Shown piece after piece: positions 37,271 through 50,000 of a stretch of 64,000 nucleotides of DNA; the first letter of the stretch is position 1; the number at the start of each line of letters is the position of its first letter. The notes beneath the pieces were generated by a model. It had not been told where the DNA came from. It made no database searches and saw nothing but the letters and a program-made list of their open reading frames with translations. A program made the position numbers and the translations under genes. Where the stretch lies: the NCBI GenBank assembly GCA_019614645.1, contig JABWDB010000001.1, positions 4,774,001 to 4,838,000 on the forward strand, read 5' to 3'. The DNA is from Stratiolaelaps scimitus. Taxonomy: Eukaryota > Arthropoda > Arachnida > Mesostigmata > Laelapidae.

Positions 37271-39944
37271 CTCTCTCTCCACGTGTCCAGGCGGTGTATT
37301 CTATGACGGCTAGACGTTTCTTGTTAATGTCATTTTGCAAAAACACGTTTTAATTCGCGACTACAAAGGCCTCTGTCCATTGTTATCGCACAACTCATAT
37401 TCGCTACGTTAGCTCCACCTGGAAACACGTACGACGCAAACAGTAGTATATTTGCGCATTGTTTGTGATATTTGTTTGTGAAGGCCGGTGGAGGACATCT
37501 CGATGCATCGGCATAAATCCGTATTTGCCGCGTTAACTATTGTTACGAAACCGCTGTGAGTGGCAGAAGGATGACGAACAGGCGACGTCGATTCCAATAA
37601 AAAAAAAGATACTGTTATTTAATGTGCGAACTATAAAATCGAATTTAAAGCTTCCAATGCGTCAACGAGCATATAAAAGATGCGTAGGAGTTCAATAATA
37701 CGCCAGAGTATGGTTGCAGCTGGCTCATGGCCGAGCTGACGGCCAAACATATAGTCTGCTATCTTGTATTCTATTATATATATAGCATAATGTATATAAT
37801 ATCTCAATCACCGATATTCTAATTGTTCAGCACCTTGTGACTCCCTTTTATCCGTCTTTTTTTTTTCAACGAGAACTTAAGCGTTAATTATATTGCAGCT
37901 CCATAACTAGATCAAACTACTATACCATTGAATTAGTTCCGTGTTATCGCTGTGAAACGGCAGATTTTCGAAAACATTCGTGTATTTACAATATTTCGAT
38001 CGCTAGACGGCCTCTCGGCTCAGATCTCAGAACACGTGAGGCCCAATACCTATTTGTGGCTGTTCTAGTTTAACGGGTCTAGGTCCAGTAGAGCATACCC
38101 GTGCATCTCAAACCATCCACGTTTATCTTGAGTGGTGATCTTTTCATGTGCATGTGTATCTACTAAACTATTATAAATTGTATTCAACCTGCTCATTTTC
38201 ACCAGTCATCTGCATGGCTCGTGGTAACAGTCAATTCTTTGGTGATGCGGTAACGAAGTGTTGTGGCAATTAACACGGCAGCGAGTACGCGTGATCTGTA
38301 GATGCTGGGCGCCAACCTGACTGTGTTGTACTGGACGTAAAATACTATGGATCTGTACGAGGTTCCTTAGTATTTTCTTATCTCAAGTTTTCGATGTCAG
38401 GTTGCTTCGGGTTGGAGAAACATTGGAGCAACATATTTAAACCTCAGACCCCCAAAGGTTATGGTGTAAAAACGAAATATCCACAAATATTTCGATTATC
38501 CGATTATCCGTAGGTTTATATGATATTTTACACAGCGCGTCGTCCTCTGCTACCATCGTCTCCCCTTCGAGTTACAGATACTCCTACTAACTATCTCACA
38601 AGTCATTTGTACTTAAGCGTCAAATTACGATTACAATGATTGGATTCGTAAGTCGGACGATATATTCGATACGTTACGTGCCCCCGGGGCACCACCGACT
38701 GTATGAACTCTTTCATACGTAACCGTACAGGAGATTATTGAGTCTCACTGATTATCAGGGCATCCTATCGCCGTTTCCGTCGGCATCCGCCCGCGAACAA
38801 CCGTCGAGTCTCAGTACCAGGACGGCTAGCAAAAATGTCCTGTCAACAGGCCTCGTTCTCTATCACAGCGAAATCGCCTACCGCCGTACCGACAGACCGT
38901 CTGCTCTGAATGGTGCTCTATCGAGCTTCACAGTCAACCCGTCAGAAACCATTTTAGTCTCCCGTCCCTCCGCCCGCCAGCAGCAGGCCTGCACCAGACA
39001 AACCATAAGGCAAAGCGAGGCATAACTCGCTGTTTTGTCACCTTTGTGATGAGTCGTTACGGCAGAAAAGGACGAGGCGACATTTTTAAGCCATTTTTCA
39101 TTAGCAACAACCCGCTCTATCTCCGGTTAGCGGGTCTGGTTGGCCGTCTCGTGGTGCGCAAAGCCGACGCGTTCAGCCGCGTTCTCAAACGTGATTCGCT
39201 CGACGTGCCTGTGCATATACCCGGCAGCCATCGGAGTTTGCTTTCTGTTTCTGGGTGGCAATTGTCGCTAACCCGGTGACTCGTAATGTTCCGTCGACAG
39301 CGAGCACCCTGCAGCAATTCCAAGGTTCTGGCCTCGCGCGGCTTAATGCCCACTGTTCGGTGGGCTCTCTAGTTGAGTTTGCGGACCCATTAAAGTTTAA
39401 GGCAGACGACGCTGGTCAACATCGAGACCGAACAGGTCTGGACTCAAGCTGCTGCATTCCCACCAGGGACCGTAATTTCAAGAGGGGGGACCAATGATTG
39501 TTACAACAGGTCTTTTTAGCGAGCGTTTGAAAGAGATCGAGTTCACTCGATTAATTTATAACAATGGAGACCGCATGCTTCCTTCTTAGATTTATACAAC
39601 ACGCTTATGTAATGGTCCTGAAGCGTCTGCTGATAGTCGTTTCTCAAACGAGAAAAAATCAACTAGAGTCCCAACTTGTTTGTCTTGTGCTCTACAGCAG
39701 TAGTTAGTTAAGATATGCATCTGCATCGTGCTGGCTTTGACCATTCCCGTATCTAGCATTATCAGAGGTTGTAAAACGTTCTCAAAAGGTTTGTTGCGCC
39801 AATCTATACGTTGCGTCGAGCATTCACATCAGACACACCCACCCTCCACGATTCGCCACCGACGGATTTAAGTCGGAACCGTTCCCGTAAGGAATTCTGA
39901 TACCAATTGCATAGGCGAATACCATGTATTCCAGTGTTGGTAAT

Positions 39945-39983
<39 letters not shown>

Positions 39984-40994
39984 GTGTTGGTAATTATATA
40001 TATATATATATTCCTTTCGGAGAATCTTGCTCACATTAGTATCATTGTGCAGTGCCAAGCAGATTTTCCTCTGTATGTCTGTCCCTCGTTTCCTCTCTGT
40101 AGCTTCATTTATTCTCCCTTCAATATATCGGTTCATCTAATTAACACTCGACTCTTCTTCCTCCTGATTTCTTATGCACTCCGGGGTGCTCATTATATTT
40201 TCGTTTTACTAATGCCGATCCTTTGGTCCCATTAAATGTTTGCTTTCTCCGCGCCCCTTTATCCTGAGCATCACTCCCCAATTGTCAACTACTAATTTTC
40301 CTAAAATGTTCGCTTCTACGTTCATTTGATAGCCCGTTAGGCTATACGCTATTAAATTCGCTCATGGTCGGTGGAACTGGGCCTAGACGTGGTATTAAAA
40401 GTAAAGAGCGAGGGTGGTATTAGGCACGGCAAATGTTCGCCCGGTTTCATTTGCCCTCTGTGCAACTCTCGAGATACGGAATGCTTAGAGGTTGCATGAC
40501 GTTCACTGAGTTATTATAGCTGAGATATTATAGTTAATCTAGGGAAGTATCTGCAGACTTTGTATGGGCAGTGGTTGGTCTGTATATTCGCGTAATAATA
40601 ATAACAATAATAATAAACAGCTATACATTAAATCAGCTTATCGACGCGCTGCGACACTGTATGTAGCCAAAGGGAGTGCCGTTCATCTGATGAAAAAATT
40701 TAAATAGTGCAACGACAATTTATCGGCTTCCATGAAAACTATGCAGTATATACAGTCATTGTCAGGGTAGCTCTCGGAGACTATTTGCAGCTTTCTTCCG
40801 GGTTATCTATCATCCGATGCAAATCGCCAAACAAAAACTTTTTGCACTTTAAAAGCAATGTTCTTCTTAGACATGCTATATTGATAGACAGAAAAGGTGT
40901 AACCACCGCAGTATGATTTCCATCACTTGGTGGCGTATACGTGAGCACTCCCGACGTGATATCGGAAATAACAGGATTACGGTTTGCCCCAATA

Positions 40995-41029
<35 letters not shown>

Positions 41030-44000
41030 GCTGTAGAATATTCTTAATCCCCTTTAGCTTATGCAGCCTTGATCTCGAGCAGCTACTGAGGACATCTGGA
41101 GAAATTACTTCGTTATTCAGGCTATGCCTTCTTGGGTACAAGTACCATGTTCCGTCGAATTCTAATAAGGTAACCCTTAGTACTGAGGCGAATGAGACAT
41201 ATGTGCAGGGCAGCAGGTAAGATTCGGCTTGTCTCAAACAAAAAACAACGAACAAATGTGATCTTTATAGATACTGTAATTACGTTGCTTACGTGCTACG
41301 ATTGGTTTAGGCCTGAGTTTCCGCAGATAAAACGAGGTTTCGGATGTCGACATCTGATAGAGTCTGAAAAGCCAACGCACCGAACAGTTTATTATCAAAG
41401 GACCTTCCACAGTATTGAATCACCCTTGTGGATAGCTAGCTATACTAGGCAGATCAAATCGGCAAAGAAGTCTATTAGCTAATATCCATTGCGAACATCC
41501 ATCCAACAAAACTTCATTTCCTTAGAGATCGGTTGATGTGGAACACATCTCTTATTGCTTCTAGTTCCATTAGTTAATCAATTTTACAATAATAAGTATA
41601 AGCCTTGCTTATGATGGTGTCTCTAAATGCTGCGTGTTGCTCTCACATTGACTCGGACACCTACAGTTTAGCAGAGACCTCTATGGGAGAGAAAATGGTA
41701 AGAAAAATGTATTTCTAGTATACTATGTATGATTCTGGCATACACTGGGTAGCTCTTAAATCACTGTATCAAACTCGTACAAAGGTCTCGTCGCATGCAG
41801 CAACGGCAACCAGCCACCTGGGCACAGATCGAAATAATTCCAGTAATAATTCCAGTCTAGGCACTTCGGGACGGTTGTGTTCAAAATCCTATTGGATACT
41901 AAACCATTTTTCTGTAGAATCTATTGAAAGTGTAGTTCACATACGATAATTTGCCGTTCAATTTGACATCGAACAGTAGCGTTTCCGTATAATCCTCTTA
42001 TTATCATCGCCCTTTGAGAATAGATCCCATTCATGAAATCTTGGCTGGGTGTTTTCGTCGATCGTTTGTTGATTTGGTGGCTAAATAGATTCTCAGTTGA
42101 ATGGCGAGACAGACAGTTAACAACTTTATTCGTTTTGTTCGTCTGCTCCACTAACTTCGGTGATATACGGACTCACAACGAGATTTTTAACGTATTACAA
42201 AGTGGGCGCAAGTTAGCTCTGCACTTGTTACCCCGAAAAAGACGGCTAATGTCACCTAAATATTTAATAAGGGGCTGAGCAGCAGCAGTATATCGTAAAT
42301 CTGTTAGTAACCCTTAAAAATCTAAATACTAATCTAATACCCTGAACCTATTCACCAGCCACCCTACCGCGCTTTGCCTATTGCTTGCTCGAACTTACAA
42401 ACTACACTCAATGCGTGAAGATCCACCCTGGCGCTGTCCACCTAAAGAAGTGACGTGGCTATTATTCAAGTGGTGACAATAGGTTGCGCAAAATAAAGGG
42501 TGAAGCTTCGCCGATAACTGGCTCGGTACAACCTAAATCAGCCGGCGGACCGTGGCGTTCTCCACCTTTCGGAGGCACGATATCAAACATGCGCAAAGCA
42601 TGCCCGTCTAGGCCAGACTGCAGTAAGCTAACATTTGTGGTCCCACGACACATGTTTAGGATGTTGCAGGTATCTGTTGAGCTTATGATCACTGGAATGA
42701 ATCTTGCACGAACAGAGATGGTCTCTCTTGTGTTGCCACGTGGTACTCATACTCAGACGTCCAGGTTATTCCCTCGGCTATTGGCAATTGACTGTGTGAG
42801 AGGTCAATTGACGATTCTTGTCGATTGACTCTCATATGTCGCGCCATACACAGACGTCACTGTTTATAGCAGCGCATGTTACAGTATGGTCCCATCTGTC
42901 GGCATTACACAGGTTGAACTTCACGCGTGTCGAGTAGACGGGAATGGCGAGTGACACGCCACACAGCAGAAGCAAGCTTCCTTGTTCACATCTAACGAAT
43001 GGCTCGAAGCACGTATCTGCCATGTATTCATATTTTGTGCCGGATATGTACGCTTACTTCGTCTATATTTGATAGTAAATTAGATGAAACGTTACCAGCA
43101 TATTTGCCTGGAGACTTACACGATCACTTTGTCGAAAGACGGCGTGCCAAAAATAAAAAGTAACAGGTATCAGAATTGATTTATCCACCATGGCGGGTTT
43201 GGTGGTAACCCAGGAGACTTGGGGCCAGGTGGTCTCCGGTTCGAATCCCCGAGGGTACCTACGAATGCGGTATTTACTTCCAGATTTGTAAAGCTATTAT
43301 TAAAAACAAATTAAAAAGATCGTCATAATTTCTATCCTTGACACATATATATATCTATACATATATGATATTGTACGTGCCTAAGAGGGCCCTCCGGCCC
43401 CTTCGCTGAAAGCGTCTGTCTCTGTATTGTATTGCATTTTATTAAGCGTGTTATTTATCGCAATGAGGATTATTATTATTATTACGATCATTATTCATTT
43501 CAAACGTTTCTTCCGAAATATGAACACGCGAAGCCGTACGCCTCAGCTGAACATTTTCCGCCGCCTTGGCATTTTCTATTATTACCAGCCTTCGTTGTGT
43601 TCTGTCGTCGAACAAAGTATCAACAACAGATCATTTGTGTGTCGCTAATGCTAAAAAGCTCGCGATCATTTGACCCTACCGGAACGAAGCCAGTTCGAAG
43701 ATACTTGTATTTCTATGGCGCCGGGAAGCTCGGCAAAAGCCGTTACTAGAGTACCGTTTCAAGCTGCCTTAGAGACACTGCTTTCGAGACGGCACACGCT
43801 TGCGCTACTCGGCCATTGGAGGTATGGTCTGTTTTCTTAACGGTGCTCACAATGAGCTTCCTAGCGCGCTAACAAGACAGCACACAAATATACACAGAGA
43901 CTGCGAGAGAAAGAGAGAGAGACTGATATATAATATAATAGCAATGGTGATAATAGAAACGTTTGGTGGCTTTTAATTTATGAGCGGCTCTACCTCAAAA

Positions 44001-47000
44001 AGTCGCCTCAGCAAGAAATGATTATAGCGAACTTCTCGACGACAATGAACAAATGCAGCCTTGTGACCGAACGCGTGGTTGATATTATCAATAATGATAA
44101 TGATTATCGCTGCTATGCCTCAAATAGAGTTCGGATGTTGACAAATGAATGATAATAAAATCATACGCTCTGTATAAACATCATGGTAAGAGGTTATGCT
44201 TGCGCCTGGTGATACACCGTGAGCCAGAATAGATTGACACTTCATTTATTTTTTTGCCGAACTTATGGTTGAATCATATATGTATCTATGTACATATATG
44301 TATATCGCTAGCAAGTAACAAAAAAAAACTGATTTTCCTGCAGAACCGATAGGGTAATACGCATAATTGTTTTGAGAAAAACAATCTATATTTACCGTTT
44401 TCAATGAACTATGCACGTCATTACAATCAACTTAGATATTTACTAGGTGGACAATTGAATATATTAATCAGTTATAACTAGGTAGCATTATTTGATGAAG
44501 TCAGTCGAGTTGTGTTTCATTTTCGATCAATCATAATTTATTTCACTCTAATTAAGTATGTACAGTGTGGTCATTTGGTCTCGCTAATGTTGACAGCTGT
44601 TTCACCTGTCGTCGCAAACCGTCCCAGCGTGAGTGGAAGTGCAGGGAGCGTGCACCCACGTGTCCCCTCCGATTTCAATGTACCACGCCACCGGGCTACT
44701 CGTGGTAATAAATCGTAACAATTACGCTGCATGAACTCGTTGAAAATGACAACTTCATATGCGTTCCCCGTACGCTCTCACCCATAAAACCTCACCATCG
44801 TCTTCCCCTTGCGCGGGAGGCCCTAGTGCTGATGGTCACAGTAAGATTTAGGCCACTATACCTTGACTAGTGTGGCTCGCGCAAGGTTTGTTTGTCGGCG
44901 TCAACAGAGCCCGATATCGCCAAGCGCAGATCTACATAAGAATTGTGAACAGAGTCACTTCATCAGCTAGCATCAAGGTGCATATAGGCGAAATCTATCT
45001 GTTTTCCTGCGTTAACCTTCTCTTCAACTGTTGTCAAGAGTCGTCTAGACCTTCCACGCCAGACATAACATGACACACACAAATACACGCGCTTGTGTAG
45101 AAGTGGACTGCTCATCAACCGTCGACTTGGCAGCTGCCGGCTCTCGCCTGGCCGATGTTCGCCAGCGCGTCGTAGCGTAGCACTTACATACAGCCACTCA
45201 GTCTGTAAAGCAGGGGAGGGCATTTTGCCATCAGTGTTCGCCTTCACCAAGTGCTATGCGTACGGCGCTCAGAGCGGGGTGTCTGCCAAGGTTTGCTTAC
45301 TATGTACATCCTCCTATACCACACATATTGTATCAAGCGAACTCTTTCTCTCTCTCTCCCTCTCCGTTTAGCATCCACTCGCTGTATTGACCGGGTAGGC
45401 GGAGAGAGATCGCCGTAACCGTAAACAGAATTGTTGCTCGTTTGTAAACACGAACTCGTTCGGTCGTTCGCGTGTTCATGCTGCTGCTGCTGTCGGCGCC
45501 ACCATATTACATATTTATAGAAAATTATGATCGCCAATTTGCTCTAATTATGGGGCGCCTTTTGACCGAATAGCCACCAAAGGCTGTTCTGGCCATAGGC
45601 TGTGTCTGTTCAAGAAATTATGGCTCCCTGCGGTTGTCAAGGCCAAGCTCGTCTTGCATGACCTTGCAGATTGAGTTGAAAGGAGTCAGACGTCCGAACC
45701 CGATACGAAACCGGCGGATTCTCACGGCTCGCTTGTACATGCGTCTTTCCCGCATCCGGATGGAAGAAGATACCGTCTATACGTATCGAACGCTTTCCGG
45801 GGAAAGGTTTTTGTGCAGAATCTGCATAAAAAAAATATACATATAGCGAAAGTTGTCAACATGTACCATGGTTGTATGATGATATCTCGCAAACACCGGT
45901 ATCATCCTGAATATGTGAGTAGAGCAGATAAATAGCAATTTTTTCAAAGCCGGAAGTGTGAATGTAGTAACAAACGTGTTCATGTACTTAGACAGATTGC
46001 AGGCGCTGATATGCAATAGGCCTACTCCACTTCACGTGCTTCCAGTCGAATGGCCCTCAGACCCGTTAGAAGCTATATCCACCATATACAAGGGCAAACG
46101 CGTTGGGATCGGTAGTGATACATGGTGTTGCAAAATCCACCTTGCATTTGTATTGCACTGGCCTGTACCAGTGAGAATATTTTGGTCGCTTGACGTTAGC
46201 TTCTGGAGCTTGACAATTCGTTATCATACAGCTAACGAAGGGTGCGAATCACTATGGTCGTGCTTGTCTTGTACGCACATTACTCGTTACCGTAAAAATG
46301 AGGCGCGAGACAGTGTTTCCAGATACTGATGACCATGCTTACAACTTCATTTTTATATCTCGCACCGTTATACATCGCATTTTCGCATCGCAGATACGTT
46401 CAACCTGTATCTGTGTTTATAAGCCAATTACTAAGTGTATCCAATGTTTATTGATCACTGTCGCTAATCTCTTGATCACACTGAATTCTTCTGCTGGCTC
46501 ACGCCGAAGGTCTTCCGAACGATCTGGTGACATATTGGCGTCAGTATCCCTACGCTTTCGGCTCAACGTTCTGCTCAGTCCGTAATCTCGTCGCCGAAAT
46601 GACGAGCAATGCTTCGGTCTTAACCATCGTCGCCTTCACCCTCGAAAGGTAGGTGGAGCGGTACATTGAGCTGGGTGGCCCGGACGGCTAAGTCACCGGC
46701 TGTAAAAAGGCGGGGCCTCGCAGTTTCGAGTTCGACGACCTGGTGACATACACGAGTACTGAAGCATTGTAAAACTGTAGATCCGTTAATAAACCACTAA
46801 TAAAACCCTTGCCTTGACCTCCAAACTGGGCTAATTAATCTCTCTCTCTCACACTTACTCACTCTTCCACCCTCTCAATGTTTGTCCCGTGGCCTAGTGA
46901 GCTTCATCTTGTCTAATTTCATTATTTATTTTTTTAGTCATCTTTTATTGACAATGACGAACTCGGAACACAAAAAAGATATACTGTTATTTCTATCTTA

Positions 47001-50000
47001 ATGTAGTACTTGCGATAGTCATAAATAATATTGTTTCAAGCACCCCATGGCACGTATCTCTGCTTGCAGGTACCTTGCCATTTGTCATCCACTATACAAG
47101 CACAAAATGTCGAACCAACTACCGCGGGTGCTGAAAATCCTAACTGTTGTATGGCTCATTGCGTTCGCATCCGCGTTGCCGTTCGCCGCCCGAAGCGGAC
47201 TTCGATATGAATTTGGTGAGAACTCGTTCTGCCTTTGGTTGATGATGCAGTATTTACACTTTTTCAAAAAAAGAGCTCAAAATGCTGCGGAAGCAGCAAC
47301 CGCTGTACAGCGTAATGCTATTTCGTAACACAAAACGGAAACTCAATCTTGTGCTGAATCAAATGCAACGGGGTATCTATTTCCGAATTCAGAACAAATC
47401 CAAGTCCTTCTTCTTATCGTTTAAACAATGATTTATGAATAATTGATCCGTACCTCTAGGCAATTCCCCGCATTTGGCGGGGAATAGCTGCCGAGATGTT
47501 TCAGCCCTTGAACAAAATCTTTCGTACACGTTCCTTAAGGCCCACTTATATATATCACTTTCCTAGATCCTACCGTTCGATCACTTGATAACCCTTGACT
47601 TTAAAGGATATTGATGATGACGACGATATTCCGTATTTCTCCCTGCAGAGTGCAGGGCCCAATATTGCGTCATCCCTGACCCATCGGAATCCAATGTGCA
47701 GACTCGTTACAACAACCATTTTGCACTGGGGCACGTAATCACGCGGTCATTGGTTGGAGGAAATACCGTCCATAAGCTCTATCGTTTCTCTGTTTCTCCG
47801 AAGGGAAGGCAGTTCAATCGTCTCGAACCTATAATATAGGATGTATATGCCTGTCTGTGTGTGTGTGTGTATCTCATGTTGCAGTCAATGACATCCGATT
47901 GGATGACTCGGCCTTCTGTATCGTGCAGGGATCGGACAGCGTGAACACGGCACTTTTTGTCGGCTCCACCGTGACCTTCTTCATTTTGCCAATGATTTTC
48001 ATTGTAATATTGTACATGCGGATAGGTTTTAAGTTACGACGGTCCACTTCATACAAAAGCGCGTATCAGGCAAGCATTAAGGGTTCGTCGTCAAGCGGAA
48101 CGACCAAACTGGGCCCAGCATCGAGTGAACCAACGAGAAAGTTCTCACTTATCAATGGTACACGCCAACAACAACATCACCTGTCTAGTTCGCGCAAGAT
48201 TATCAAGCTTCTCGGTGAGTGTGCCCTTGTTTTACGATCCATCATCGTTTTGCTATCCGTTTTTTGCCACTTTATCGAAAAGTGCAAATGCACTGTAAGC
48301 ATACAACGCATTTGTATCGGGGAATTAAATAAGCAATGAGAATATAACCGATAGAGTGTCTACCATTCAATAGAGGCGTGTGCAATTTCTACAGACTAAC
48401 TCTGCTACGTTTGACAGGCTGGGCGTTTAACAGGCATGGTATTAAAATTAGAACTGCAGTCTCTCTCGAAGAAGATGGCGAGAACTTGGGTGTTAGTTAC
48501 TTCCATATGTTATCCCACACGCCTTCAAAATTCCTCCTCAATGTATATCCTGTGGAGACTGGTGCACCAAGCGAGCCGAAGGATATTTCGCAATGCAATA
48601 TTTTGCTACCCACTCAGTGAGCAGCTAACCCACCATATATTATATAAATATATATAAATCTTCGTGCGCGCGGCCTCTCTTCGCTCTCACACGAGCAAAT
48701 AAAATTAGGTGATCACTTATCTTCGGCGGTTGCTGTGATCGAGATTTTCGTTCTATGACAACTCCCTTACCTCTCCGGTAGCAGGCATCACTGGTCGACA
48801 TTCACCTACAATAGATTACATGTGCACTTGCGGCGAGCACTACCGTGGCTCGCGCTACATCTGCGTCTGGAATTCAGTTGTCACGTAAAGACCAAGGTCA
48901 GCACAATGAGCCACTAAGTGGGCTCACTGGAAGAGACAGATAGAGAGAGAGAGAGCGGGAAAGATCGCAAAGAACGGTGTGGGATGAAGGCGAGGAGTTG
49001 AATCGCGTCGCTAGGTCTCTCGTGGCAACCGCGCGGCTCGACTCGGTGTGCGCTACGCCCGCATCGTGTCCCTGGGAGAAGCTAGGCGTCAATAGATAGC
49101 AGACATTCTTATATGGCACTCGTTTGAGTGGATGGGGATTCATACCGTGCGTATGAGCGAGCAAATAGCAGAACCCTCGTGCGCAGACGGCCGCAGTTGT
49201 GCGACTGCGGAAAGCAATTTACTGGTGGCAACTGGCCGGGCAGTGTGCCAGGGGAGCAGGCAGACACCCAGCATAATTCGACTCTGGAAGTGCTGTTTGG
49301 GCACTATAGTTGATGGAAGGGCGGCCAGCTATCGAATGCAGGCGCGCATCCGTTGCTTCGATCACCGTTTCTGCAAGATCCACGTGTAAGTGCGTGAGAA
49401 CGGCCTTGAGTGCGATACGTCGACAGAGGGAAGTGGCAAATGGCAAGACGTAAAGAGGAAACGAGAAGAGGAATCTGGACAATTGTCAGTGATTCACAGG
49501 TGGCGTGGGTTGGGAGCCATTGTATCACCAGTGAGAGAGGGATCTGCTCTCGCGTAGTGCCTCCTTCGTTCGGTGTAACTCGCGATGTGGGTGTCATAAA
49601 ATCTTCACGTTTTGTCTAATTTCTCTCTGTGTGTGTGGTGTGTATATCTATTTCAGTGTCCGTGGTGATTATATTTTTCATATGCTACGCACCATATCAC
49701 GGACAACGATTAATGTATGCCTATGGGACTCACATCGGGTGGACGCACAGTCTGCGCACACTCAATGAAGAGCTCTTCTACATAGCTGGTATGTATAATA
49801 TAGAAAAAATTGACCTTCCGGAAGATCTATGTATTTAGTTCTGAGAGTACCTGCAACTAAGCGACCTGGTATTTGGACTTGTTTCTCTGCCCGCGATTGC
49901 CTTCGTTCTCCTGGTATTGTTTTTGTTATCATTTTGAATAAACGGGAGCTTTGCAATTGACGGAGGTTCCTCAATCTCTATGACTAAATAATTCCTCCTA

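Larger units (their letters stand above)
35306..46509 (+). other. Receptor intron 2 (11.2 kb)
   Basis: This intron separates TM2 from extracellular loop 1. It holds microsatellites (about 36223-36249 CTCC-type, 37231-37279 CT, 39949-40011 TA, 40997-41025 TA), a SINE B copy (43190-43262) and a weak SINE A head (44640-44705). A GC-rich block at about 38.7-39.5 kb has open frames that I cannot assign to any family. No nested gene is supported. Its size allows undetected enhancers. Confidence 0.75.

Noticed and set aside
38738..39497. GC-rich block in receptor intron 2 as a nested gene or retroelement
   Set aside because: Three broken frames, none with a motif I can name; left as unexplained intron sequence.
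43190..43262. tRNA gene
   Set aside because: B-box sequence is good but T-stem and acceptor stem do not pair; related decayed copies exist, so it is a SINE head.
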